From NCBI GenBank assembly GCA_023229575.1, contig JALNYZ010000016.1, positions 28,825-92,824 of the forward strand: a stretch of 64,000 nucleotides of DNA. Direction: 5' to 3'. A model generated the notes under the pieces. It was given only the letters and a program-made list of their open reading frames with translations. It ran no database searches and was not told where the DNA came from. The DNA comes from Prolixibacteraceae bacterium (GTDB lineage Bacteria; Bacteroidota; Bacteroidia; Bacteroidales; Prolixibacteraceae). Shown piece by piece: positions 35,348-43,831 of this stretch (position 1 is the first letter of the stretch; every line of letters starts with the position of its first letter). The translations under genes and the position numbers were made by a program.

Positions 35348-35386
35348 TTATCTTGCACACCGAATCCGTTCCGCTATTAACTACTA
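35348..35386 (+). repeat. Right copy of the 39-bp repeat, leader of the propeller gene
   Basis: Matches 34659-34697 at 33 of 39 positions. It includes TATCTTGC at 35349-35356, close to the -7 consensus TAnnTTTG, and ends in AACTACTA shortly before the ATG at 35398. It probably contains the promoter and leader of that gene. Confidence 0.6.
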
Positions 35387-35397
35387 CATTTATTGAC

Positions 35398-37656
35398 ATG
35401 CAAAAGAGATTTTCACCGGCATTGCTTTGGGTGTTGCTGCTTTTGGTGGTTGTTACACCCTTCGCCACCTTCGCGCAAAACAGAGCGCCATCCCCAGCCC
35501 TTCCCGTTAAAGACACCCCATTTGTGCAGGAGACGCATACCGCCTTCCCGGTAGGGGTTGAAAAAAAAACCAACGTGGTGCGAGGCATCGCCGTCGATCA
35601 AAAACAAACCGTTTGGATTGCAACCGCCGATGGCATCTTTCAAAAACCCGCAGTATCCTCTGACTGGAAACCGGTCATTACCGGTGAGGAGCGCGGTCCG
35701 GCCTATTCGGTCGAAGTAAAGGAGGATGGCACCCTGTTGCTGGGAACCTGGAACGCACTCTACACCTACCGGGAAGGCTCCCTCAGAAAGGAAGCGGGAC
35801 CCCTGCCTCCCATCTCGGTCATCACCACCGGAGGATCCGAAACGTATGCCCTCGGGCCACATGGCATCTGGAAACTGACCGGCAACAGCTGGGAACAGCA
35901 GAATTACAGCATCTCCCGGGCCGTGCGGGATGCCAAAACGGATGGCAAGGGTGGCCTTTGGGTCGCCACCGATGCCGGGCTTTACCACTGCAGCAAGGGA
36001 AAAACGGAGCTCTTCCAAAACACGAACGAACTGATCAGTTGTTATGCCAAGGCACTCTCCTTTGCCTCCGATGGCGCCCTATGGGTAGGCGTGATGGGCG
36101 GCGTCTCCATCCGCAGCAACGACAAAATGATCCAAACACTTACCCCAAAAAACGGAATGCCCTCGTCGGTGGTGCATTGCATCACAACAGCCCCCGACGG
36201 TACCATGTGGGTAGGCACTGAGGTTGGGGTAGTCCGCTACGACAAGGAGTTCAACCACTCCCTGCGCTTCAGCAGGAGATGGCTGCTTGACGATCAGGTA
36301 AATGACGTCGCGTTTGACCAAAAAGGGGACGCGTGGATCGCCACCAACAACGGAGTGAGCTGCATCCACCACAACAACATGAAACTGGCCGACAAGGAGC
36401 AGAACTTCTACAGCCAGCTGATGAAACGCCACATCCGCGAGCCCTGGATCTGCGGCAGCATCCGGCTCGAAGTACCCGGCGACACCGCCACCTGGCGCCA
36501 TTCCGACGACGACAACGACGGGGAATACACCGGGGGCTACTTAGCCATGGAGAGTTTCCGGTATGCAGCCACCAAAAGTGAAGATGCGCGCATCAAAGCC
36601 CGCAAGGCCTTCGACTTCCTAGCCCTGCTGCAGACCATCACCGGCACCGAGGGCTTTTTCGCGCGCACCATCGTACCCGTCGAATGCAAAGAGGTGAACG
36701 ACGGCAACCGCACCTATACCCCGCAACAGATCGCTGATCAGTTGGTCGAAGATCCCCGCTACAAACCGGTCGAGAACCGGTGGCGCAAATCCGACGACGG
36801 CAAGTGGTTCTGGAAGGGCGACACCAGCAGTGACGAGATGGATGGCCACATGATGGGCTATTTCTACTACTATGAATTTGTTGCTGGTGAACCGGAGAAG
36901 ATGCTGATCCGGAAGCATGTCAGCAAAATCATCGACCGGCTGATGGAGACCAACTACAACCTGGTTGATATCGACGGCACCCACACCCATTGGGCGGTAT
37001 GGTCGCCCGACCAGCTCAACCGCGACCCCGACTGGTCGTCCGAGCGCAGCCTCAACTCTTTCGAACTGCTGGCCTATATGAAGCTGGCCGCTCACATCAC
37101 CGGCGACGAAAAATATGAAAAAGCCTATCGCATGTTGATAGAGAAAGAGGGATACCTCGACAATGCCAGCCGGCTGAACCATAAGAATCCCGCCTGGCAG
37201 ATCTATTTCGACCGCACCATGGAGGGCTACCTTTTCCCCATCCTTTTGAAATATGAGACAGATCCAAAACTGCATCAATTTTGGTCTAATCTGATTGACG
37301 AATGGATGAATAACCAAAAATCGGGCGAAAACCTGATCAACAACCTCACCTACGCGATCGCTACCGGTAAAAAAGTGAACATTCTACAAACAATTGATTT
37401 TCTGCGGGATGCTCCGCTCGACCTGGTCGACTGGCACATCGATCACACCATCAGAGAGGATGTGCAACTTGTCAGAAGTCCCATACTCGAGGAGATACAA
37501 ATATCGGAGTTGCCGCCTGCAAGCATGCGTGCCACCGTTCGCTGGGACAAGAACCCGTGGGGAGCTATAAGCGGAGATCCCAGCCGGGTAAGGGAACCGG
37601 TATTCTGGTTATGGCCATATTGGATGGCGAGGTATCTTAATATAATTACAAATTAA
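35398..37656 (+). CDS. Secreted beta-propeller protein with alpha-helical C-terminal half
   Basis: About 752 residues from ATG 35398, with a signal peptide (LLWVLLLLVVVTPFATFAQ). Residues about 40-345 contain repeated two-component-propeller blades such as VWIATADGIF, LWVATDAGLYH, LWVGVMGGVSI, MWVGTEVGVVRYD and AWIATNNGVSCI. From about 365 onward the protein is mostly helical with Trp/Tyr-rich blocks (WRHSDDDNDGEYTGGYLAMESF, split around SDEMDGHMMGYFYYYEF, and DWSSERSLNSFELLAYMKLA), suggesting an alpha/alpha toroid as in many glycoside hydrolases and lyases. The gene is visibly GC-richer than its neighbours. No kinase part follows the propeller, so this is not a hybrid two-component sensor. 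The substrate is unknown. Confidence 0.75.
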   Translation: MQKRFSPALLWVLLLLVVVTPFATFAQNRAPSPALPVKDTPFVQETHTAFPVGVEKKTNVVRGIAVDQKQTVWIATADGIFQKPAVSSDWKPVITGEERGPAYSVEVKEDGTLLLGTWNALYTYREGSLRKEAGPLPPISVITTGGSETYALGPHGIWKLTGNSWEQQNYSISRAVRDAKTDGKGGLWVATDAGLYHCSKGKTELFQNTNELISCYAKALSFASDGALWVGVMGGVSIRSNDKMIQTLTPKNGMPSSVVHCITTAPDGTMWVGTEVGVVRYDKEFNHSLRFSRRWLLDDQVNDVAFDQKGDAWIATNNGVSCIHHNNMKLADKEQNFYSQLMKRHIREPWICGSIRLEVPGDTATWRHSDDDNDGEYTGGYLAMESFRYAATKSEDARIKARKAFDFLALLQTITGTEGFFARTIVPVECKEVNDGNRTYTPQQIADQLVEDPRYKPVENRWRKSDDGKWFWKGDTSSDEMDGHMMGYFYYYEFVAGEPEKMLIRKHVSKIIDRLMETNYNLVDIDGTHTHWAVWSPDQLNRDPDWSSERSLNSFELLAYMKLAAHITGDEKYEKAYRMLIEKEGYLDNASRLNHKNPAWQIYFDRTMEGYLFPILLKYETDPKLHQFWSNLIDEWMNNQKSGENLINNLTYAIATGKKVNILQTIDFLRDAPLDLVDWHIDHTIREDVQLVRSPILEEIQISELPPASMRATVRWDKNPWGAISGDPSRVREPVFWLWPYWMARYLNIITN

Positions 37657-37671
37657 AAATTACAGATTCCT

Positions 37672-37763
37672 CTCTGTGAAACTCTGTGTTTCTCTGTGCA
37701 ACTCTGTGTGATAATTAAAATGGTTTCACAGAGGATCACAGAGAAGCACAGAGTTTCACAGAG
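37672..37763 (+). terminator. Long imperfect hairpin after the propeller gene
   Basis: Arms 37672-37708 and 37727-37763 (37 bp each) pair with about four mismatches. Both are built from repeats of CTCTGTG or CACAGAG. The hairpin begins 16 bases after the stop codon and ends before the ATG at 37781. It is probably a terminator or transcript-end stabiliser. Confidence 0.65.
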
Positions 37764-37780
37764 GTAAAAACAAAATACGC

Positions 37781-38752
37781 ATGAAAATTTCGAAAACACT
37801 ATTGATTGGAGCAACTATGCTCGTCATTTCTGGCTTTGCCACCGCGAAGAAACCCGACATTGTGCGTATCGGGCTATGTACCGATGTACACCTTTCTACC
37901 ATGCACGATTCGGAATACCGGATCACTACCTTCATCAACAGCATGAAGAAAGTGAAACCCGATTTCATCATTGAGTTGGGTGATTTCGCAACACCAGAGC
38001 CTAAATATGCACCATACTTTGCCATTTGGAACTCATTTCCAGGCGACAAATACCATGTGATCGGCAACCACGAAATGGATGGTGGCTACACCCGTGAGCA
38101 GACGATGGCCTACCTGAAAATGAAAAGTTCTTATTATTCGTTCGACAAAAATGGCTTTCATTTCATTGTGTTGGACGGTAACGACAAGAAAGGCCCCAAT
38201 GTAAGAGGATACAAGCAGTTCATAGCGCCGGAGCAGGTCAAATGGCTTAAAGCGGACCTGGCCGGAACAACGCATCCGGTGGTGGTCTTCTCCCACCAGG
38301 GACTCACCCTCTACACCAGTGAAGACGAAACTTACGGGGTTGAGAATTGGAAAGAGATTCAGAAAATTCTGATCAAGCACAACCAAACACATCCAGGCAG
38401 GAAGGTTGTGGCTTGTTTCAATGGACACACCCACTATGACGATGCAGTTCAGATCGACGGAATCTGGTACATCACCATCACCTCCATGTCGTACCATTGG
38501 CTGGGCGAGAAATATGCCCATGCCACCTATGGCGACGAGGTGGACAAGAATTTCAAATGGATCAAGTATACGGCTCCTTTTAAGGAACCGTTATTTACGG
38601 TGGCCGAGATATCAACCAAAGGAACGCTTAAGATTGCCGGTAAAAAAACGGAATGGGTAGGTGCGACTCCTGCAAAACTGGGCTATCTCCCATCGCGGCT
38701 GAAGTACATGAGGCCTGAGATCACCAAAAGGAGGCTGAAGCTGTCACTGTAA
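37781..38752 (+). CDS. Secreted calcineurin-like metallophosphoesterase
   Basis: 323 residues with a signal peptide (LLIGATMLVISGFATA). The five metallophosphoesterase blocks are present: CTDVHLS, ELGDFA, GNHEMDGG, VVFSHQGL and FNGHTHYDD, giving the full set of Asp/His/Asn ligands for two metal ions. The substrate of this exported phosphatase or phosphodiesterase is not evident. It lies among glycan-degrading genes, so it may remove phosphate groups from sugars. It converges with the NlpC gene, with five bases between stop codons. Confidence 0.88.
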   Translation: MKISKTLLIGATMLVISGFATAKKPDIVRIGLCTDVHLSTMHDSEYRITTFINSMKKVKPDFIIELGDFATPEPKYAPYFAIWNSFPGDKYHVIGNHEMDGGYTREQTMAYLKMKSSYYSFDKNGFHFIVLDGNDKKGPNVRGYKQFIAPEQVKWLKADLAGTTHPVVVFSHQGLTLYTSEDETYGVENWKEIQKILIKHNQTHPGRKVVACFNGHTHYDDAVQIDGIWYITITSMSYHWLGEKYAHATYGDEVDKNFKWIKYTAPFKEPLFTVAEISTKGTLKIAGKKTEWVGATPAKLGYLPSRLKYMRPEITKRRLKLSL

Positions 38753-38757
38753 AATGT

Positions 38758-39273
38758 TTATTTTCTGTCTATCACATCAATACACCTGAAAAAGCGGTGT
38801 GCATAGGTCCCGGATGCAAGATCACTGACAACGACGCCCCTTCTCTGGCTTGTGGCTGAATGGATAAATTTAGAGTGCAATCCATTTGCCTCGCAGATAA
38901 TCCCGACATGTCCAATCCTGGCCTTATTTCTGAAACTGCGGAAAACGACCACATCGCCTACCTTGAACTCTTCAGGTTTCAGGTCCTTGCCCATGTTTTT
39001 GAACTCCCTTGAACTACGGGGAAGATTAATTTTGAAATTTTTGAAGACAAAATTAACGAAGCCCGAGCAATCAAAACCCTTTTTCGGATTGGAACTTGCG
39101 TAGTGATAGGGAGTACCCAGGTAATGCCTGGCAAACGAGATAAGCGCTTCCCTGTCAACTGCAGTAATATTAGTTTGCTTTGCTTCGACTGCTTTAACAG
39201 GCACCTTGCTGGAGGCAGCAAGCTGGACAATCGCAAGCATAAGGATGGCTAGTATGGCAACAGGTTTTCTCAT
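38758..39273 (-). CDS. Secreted NlpC/P60 family peptidase
   Basis: 171 residues with a signal peptide (AILAILMLAIVQLAAS). The catalytic domain starts ALISFARHYLGTPYHYASSNP and has the Cys in FDCSGFVNFVF, the His in RIGHVGIIC, and a further polar residue in KFIHSATSQRRGV. Such enzymes cut gamma-D-glutamyl-meso-DAP bonds in peptidoglycan. It is a single-domain protein with no SH3 region, typical of small envelope hydrolases. Confidence 0.9.
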   Translation of the reverse strand: MRKPVAILAILMLAIVQLAASSKVPVKAVEAKQTNITAVDREALISFARHYLGTPYHYASSNPKKGFDCSGFVNFVFKNFKINLPRSSREFKNMGKDLKPEEFKVGDVVVFRSFRNKARIGHVGIICEANGLHSKFIHSATSQRRGVVVSDLASGTYAHRFFRCIDVIDRK

Positions 39274-39380
39274 ATCAAACTTTTTCTATCCAATCAGCCC
39301 GAGCCATTCCTGGCTTGTCTGAATGTTGCCATCAAAAGTAATCAACCAAACAGATAATGCAAAAATTACGATTTTAGGTT

Positions 39381-39920
39381 TTAATAGCCAATCCTCTTTC
39401 TGTTTGATTGTTTCTGATGATTGAGTCTGGATTCCTCTATTTTCTTGAGATAATCGAATATCATGCTAAACTTTCCATCATGATCAACCAATTGACCTTT
39501 AATCCTTTCTAGTTCTATAAACAAATCTTTGTTCCAGAATATCATTTTCCTCAATTTGTTGAAAATTCTGACCAGTTGTATGTTTATCTGGATGGCTCTT
39601 TCATTGTTTAATACACTTGCAATCATTAAAATACCATGTTCAGTAAAAGCATAAGGAGGAATTCTAAGTCCCATGGTTGCGAAATTGGAGGTGCCATTTT
39701 GGCACCTCCAATTTCGCAACTCTTCCTTCGTAAGTTCAAACATAAAGTCTTCAGGAAACCTTTTCAGATTTCGCTTCACTGCTCTCTTGAGTTGCTTTGT
39801 CTCAACTCCGTATAGTTCAGATAGATCAAAATCAAGAAGTACCTGTATTCCCCGTAATTGGTATATTTTAGAAATTATGACCTCATCTTTTAACTTAAGC
39901 GCACCCACTGTATCATTCAT
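39381..39920 (-). CDS. ORF6N domain DNA-binding protein
   Basis: About 179 residues from ATG 39920 (MNDTVGALKLKDEVIISKIY); a longer start at 40037 adds 39 residues of unclear origin. The N-terminal ORF6N domain shows QLRGIQVLLDFDLSELYGVETKQLKRAVKRNLKRFPEDF in pieces, then FMFELTKEELRNWR and PPYAFTEHGILMIASVL. A coiled C-terminal part has LVRIFNKLRKMI and LERIKGQLVDHD. ORF6N proteins are phage or mobile-element associated and are found widely in Bacteroidota. A perfect 21-bp inverted repeat lies within the coding region (39676-39720). Confidence 0.85.
   Translation of the reverse strand: MNDTVGALKLKDEVIISKIYQLRGIQVLLDFDLSELYGVETKQLKRAVKRNLKRFPEDFMFELTKEELRNWRCQNGTSNFATMGLRIPPYAFTEHGILMIASVLNNERAIQINIQLVRIFNKLRKMIFWNKDLFIELERIKGQLVDHDGKFSMIFDYLKKIEESRLNHQKQSNRKRIGY
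39676..39720. repeat. Perfect 21-bp inverted repeat inside the ORF6N gene
   Basis: Arms 39676-39696 and 39700-39720 are exact reverse complements with a 3-base loop TTT. The left arm starts GTTGCGAAATTGG and ends GGTGCCA. The stem encodes part of the segment between ELRNWR and PPYAFTEHG of the ORF6N protein. Confidence 0.95.
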
Positions 39921-40184
39921 AACAATATTGCCATAATGAATTAAATAATCCACATAAAATTTCTCCCTACCTAATATACCGATTTTTAGCCACATTAGGA
40001 AATTATTTTTTGTAGAATCTATAAGCAATACTGCCAATAAAGTTCATTTTTGACCGGATTAAACACCTCATGCCAGAAAATAGGTTATCTTTAAATCGAT
40101 TTACCGGACAACCTGCCCAAATCCTGGGCAACCCGTTGAATCGGAAGAACTACAACTACTACGTATTAACACAACTTTTTCGCC

Positions 40185-43100
40185 ATGAGAACCTGCATCT
40201 TCTTGCTGTTTGTTCTGGTAATTTTTTCTTGCGCACCCCAAAAAGTAGATTTTGAGGTATCAGACCTACGTTGTGAATACCTGACAAATCCCATCGGTAT
40301 TGAGACTATCTCTCCCCGACTTTCCTGGAAAATGAAAACCGACAAGCGTGGTAGTTCCCAATCTTCCTATCATATCATGGTTGCTTCGGATGAAACCTTG
40401 CTTCAGAAAAACCTCCCTGACCTGTGGGATTCCGGAGTCCAAAAATCCGACAACTCCACACAAATTGAATACAAGGGAAAATCGTTGCTGCCGGGCATGA
40501 AAGTTTTCTGGAAGGTTCAGATTCGTAACCATGAGCACTATTCGTCCGCATGGAGCCCTGTTGCAACCTGGGAGATGGGACTTATGAGCGCTGACGCCTG
40601 GAAAGCAAAATGGATAGGAACTCCCTTAGCGATCAACACCGGAAATTGGAAACTCCCGGCTCCCCAGTTCAGGAAAGAGGCAACCATTACCAAACCCATA
40701 AAAAAAGCCCGGGCCTACATCAGCGGACTGGGCTATTACGAATTATACCTCAACGGGAAAAAGGTTGGCGACCATTGTCTTTCGCCCAACCAGACCAATT
40801 ATGACAAAAGGAAGCTTGAAAAGTGGAGTGAGCCCAAAATTGGGAACATGACCACTACCGTCCTTTACGAGACCTTTGACATAACCTCCAACCTGAAAAC
40901 CGGAGTCAACGCTTTCGGCATCCTGCTCGGCAACGGATGGTATATCCAGGCCGACCGTCCCGATAATACCATGCTCTGGTACAACACACCCCGGTTGATC
41001 GCACAATTTGACATTGAATATGTTGATGGAAGCAGGGAGCTGATCACCAGCGACGATAGCTGGAATTGTTCTGTTAGCCCTATCATTTACAACGGATTGC
41101 ATACCGGCGAAATATACGATGCCCGGATGGAACAAAAAGGGTGGAACGAAACAGGTTTCAACGACAACAAATGGGCTAAAGCCGAATTGGTTACACCTCC
41201 TACCGGGAAGCTCGTCTCCCAGGTTTCACCGCCCGACCGCGTCACACGGACCATTCGGCCTGTTTCTGTGATTGAAAAAGTGCCGGGCGTATATCGCTAC
41301 GACTTCGGAGAGATGTTCTCTGGCTGGGCCAGGCTAAAGGTGGAAGGTAAAAAAGGAGACTCACTTCAACTCCGCTTTGTTGAAGAGCTTGGTCCGGGTT
41401 ACAATCAATCAGACACTTACATCTTGAAAGGAGAGGGTACCGAAATCTGGGAGCCCCGCTTTACCTGGCACGCATTCCGATATGTTGATGTGACCGGCTC
41501 ACCTTCGCCCACGACTCTTGAGAATCTGGATGGAAGGGTAGTTAATACAGATATACAAACTGCAGGAACATTTGAATGTTCCAACCCGCTGCTGAACAAA
41601 ATTTTGGACAACTACCGAAGAACGCAACTGGGAAATGTCCATGGAGGTCTGCCAAGCGACTGCCCGCACCGCGAACGTCTGGGGTATACCGGCGACGGAC
41701 AGATCTCCGCCAAAGCGGCTATCTACAACTTTGACCTTTCTCAGTTTTACACCAAATGGCTGAACGATATTCGTGATGCCCAAAACCACGAAACAGGATA
41801 CGTTCCCAACACCACTCCTTACCAGGATGGTGGTGGCGGAACAGCCTGGGGATCGGCTTACATCATCATTCCCTGGTACATGTACCAATATTATGGGGAT
41901 ACCCGGATTTTGAGCGACCATTACAAGGGAATGAAGCAATGGATTTACTACATGAAGAGTCAGCTCAATAAAGAAGGAATCCTTGTCAACCAGGGTTTGG
42001 GAGAGTGGGTTCCACCTGAATTGGTGGCGCTACCTCCGGATTTTATAAACAGTTGCTACTATTTCCATTGCTGCCAATTGATGATGGAGATCAGTGATGC
42101 GCTCGGCCAGGATATCGACCAGGAGCAATTCAGGTTACTGGCAAACAAAGCCAAAACAGATATCAACAGAAGCTATTTCAACAAGGAAACCTATACCTAT
42201 TCGGTCGGGAAACAATCTGCCAACGCCTTCCCGCTAGGGTTTGGGATTACTGAAGAGAGTAATACCGATTTGGTAGCGGCCAAACTCGTAAAAAGAGTTC
42301 TCACGGAGAACAAAGCGCATTTTGACACCGGCATTCTTGGCACTCCTTTGCTGTTGGAAGTACTGACCGATCTTGGACGGATTGATGTGGCCTATACCCT
42401 GATGAACCAGCGCGACTACCCGAGTTTTGGCAACATGATCGAAAAGGGCGCCACCACCATCTGGGAGACCTGGCTGGGCGATGCCTCTCACAGCCATCCG
42501 ATGTTCGGCAGTGTCTGCGCATGGTTTTACCAAAGTCTGGGCGGCATTTCGCCGGATCCTGAACATCCGGGATTTAAAAATATCCTCATCAAGCCCATAC
42601 CGGTAAGTGCGCTTTCCTATGTAAATTGCTCCTACCCTTCTGCTTACGGAACAATCAATTCGAACTGGAAAATCAATGATGCTGACTACCAACTCGATGT
42701 CGTCATTCCCGCAAACAGCACCGCTACTGTTTATGTCTTGGCCCAGAATGAAGCCTCAGTCCTCCTGAATGGGAAGCCCGTTTCGGGAAACAAATATGTG
42801 AAATTTCTTCGCACAGAAGGGCAATATGCCGTTTTCAGTGTAGCTTCCGGCAGTTATCAATTCACCTCTGCGGGTGCAGGAAAGATGCTGCAAAAATCGA
42901 TTCTGCCGGCCCCTATGATTCATCCGGGTGATACGTTGGCAAACCATACCGACACCATTTTGGTAAAAATAGGATCAGATGTGCCGGGAACAAAGATTTA
43001 TTACACCACCAATGGTAGTGAACCCGACTCGTTGGCCAGTCTTTATAAAAATGGGTTTAGAATATCAAAGCCTGTTACCATCAAGGCAAAAGCGTTTCTA

Positions 43101-43583
43101 AACGGATATGAAACCAGTTTTACATCCGTTAGCCACATCGATTTTATCAATGAATCTGTCAACGGACTGGAGGTAAACTATTACAGCGGTGCATGGACGA
43201 AACTCCCCGATTTCGCAGCCTTACCTGTTGTCAAACAAGGGAGAATCTACAACTTTTCGTTGGAGAAGATTGCCCCGCCACAGGATCAGTTTGCGATGGT
43301 GATGAATGGAAAACTCCTTATCAACAAGGCCGGAACTTATGAATTTTTCTTGCGGTCGAACGATGGAAGTCAACTGTTTATCGACAATAAAATGGTGATC
43401 GACAACGATGGATCACACAGTGCTGATTCGGAGAAACCCGGGAAAATAGAGTTGGGTGAAGGGATGTACCCCATCCGTCTGCACTATTTTCAGGCAGGTG
43501 GAGGCATGTTTCTGGAACTGAAATATACCGGACCAGGAGTAGAGATACAGACAATCCCGGCTACGGTGATTTTTAGGAGATGA
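40185..43583 (+). CDS. GH78 alpha-L-rhamnosidase with CHB_HEX and PA14 domains, lipoprotein
   Basis: 1132 residues. The signal ends LFVLVIFSCAPQ, a lipobox, so it is probably anchored to the outer membrane. GH78 features run from DLRCEYLTNPIGIETISPRLSW through the beta-sandwich domains to the catalytic barrel: LPSDCPHRERLGYTGDGQISAKAAI, split around GDGQ, and TTIWETWLGDASHSHPMFG. After about residue 900 a chitobiase-like Ig domain (TKIYYTTNGSEPDS) and a PA14 domain (YEFFLRSNDGSQLFIDNK, GMYPIRLHYFQAGGG) follow, both likely carbohydrate binding. It should release terminal rhamnose. It stands alone with no SusC/SusD nearby. Confidence 0.9.
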   Translation: MRTCIFLLFVLVIFSCAPQKVDFEVSDLRCEYLTNPIGIETISPRLSWKMKTDKRGSSQSSYHIMVASDETLLQKNLPDLWDSGVQKSDNSTQIEYKGKSLLPGMKVFWKVQIRNHEHYSSAWSPVATWEMGLMSADAWKAKWIGTPLAINTGNWKLPAPQFRKEATITKPIKKARAYISGLGYYELYLNGKKVGDHCLSPNQTNYDKRKLEKWSEPKIGNMTTTVLYETFDITSNLKTGVNAFGILLGNGWYIQADRPDNTMLWYNTPRLIAQFDIEYVDGSRELITSDDSWNCSVSPIIYNGLHTGEIYDARMEQKGWNETGFNDNKWAKAELVTPPTGKLVSQVSPPDRVTRTIRPVSVIEKVPGVYRYDFGEMFSGWARLKVEGKKGDSLQLRFVEELGPGYNQSDTYILKGEGTEIWEPRFTWHAFRYVDVTGSPSPTTLENLDGRVVNTDIQTAGTFECSNPLLNKILDNYRRTQLGNVHGGLPSDCPHRERLGYTGDGQISAKAAIYNFDLSQFYTKWLNDIRDAQNHETGYVPNTTPYQDGGGGTAWGSAYIIIPWYMYQYYGDTRILSDHYKGMKQWIYYMKSQLNKEGILVNQGLGEWVPPELVALPPDFINSCYYFHCCQLMMEISDALGQDIDQEQFRLLANKAKTDINRSYFNKETYTYSVGKQSANAFPLGFGITEESNTDLVAAKLVKRVLTENKAHFDTGILGTPLLLEVLTDLGRIDVAYTLMNQRDYPSFGNMIEKGATTIWETWLGDASHSHPMFGSVCAWFYQSLGGISPDPEHPGFKNILIKPIPVSALSYVNCSYPSAYGTINSNWKINDADYQLDVVIPANSTATVYVLAQNEASVLLNGKPVSGNKYVKFLRTEGQYAVFSVASGSYQFTSAGAGKMLQKSILPAPMIHPGDTLANHTDTILVKIGSDVPGTKIYYTTNGSEPDSLASLYKNGFRISKPVTIKAKAFLNGYETSFTSVSHIDFINESVNGLEVNYYSGAWTKLPDFAALPVVKQGRIYNFSLEKIAPPQDQFAMVMNGKLLINKAGTYEFFLRSNDGSQLFIDNKMVIDNDGSHSADSEKPGKIELGEGMYPIRLHYFQAGGGMFLELKYTGPGVEIQTIPATVIFRR

Positions 43584-43831
43584 TTAACTTTAACGACGGG
43601 GACGATTAGGATGACGGGAAGATTAGAGAGTGAAACGGAGAAACGGGGAAACGGAGAAACGGGGAAACGGGGAAACGGGAAACTGGCTATTCAATTTTTT
43701 ACTTAGTGTCCTTAGTGAGAACCTTAGCGTCCTTTGTGGTAAAATTCATTGTCGAATCATCTAATCAACTAATTAGCTAATCATCACATCAAATAATCAA
43801 CATATTGTCGAATTAAAATAACTACTACAAA
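43584..43831. repeat. Intergenic region with an 8-bp tandem repeat
   Basis: 248 bp between the rhamnosidase and the first GH38. Six 8-bp units GAAACGGA or GAAACGGG lie at 43632-43679. The stretch 43704-43740 has repeated CTTAGTGTC/CTTAGCGTC phrases, followed by ATC-rich sequence. No gene is visible. ACTACTAC at 43821-43828 lies just before the next ATG. Confidence 0.8.

Noticed and set aside
36619..37317. 232-codon minus-strand frame, and a 201-codon frame at 35413-36018
   Set aside because: Both are shadows in the GC-rich propeller gene, where stop codons are rare in other frames.
35398..37656. Hybrid two-component system regulator
   Set aside because: Propeller blades are present but no membrane helix, histidine kinase, receiver or AraC domain follows.
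43632..43683. Possible CRISPR array or repeat-spacer structure
   Set aside because: The units are 8 bp, directly adjacent and without spacers; no cas genes are present.
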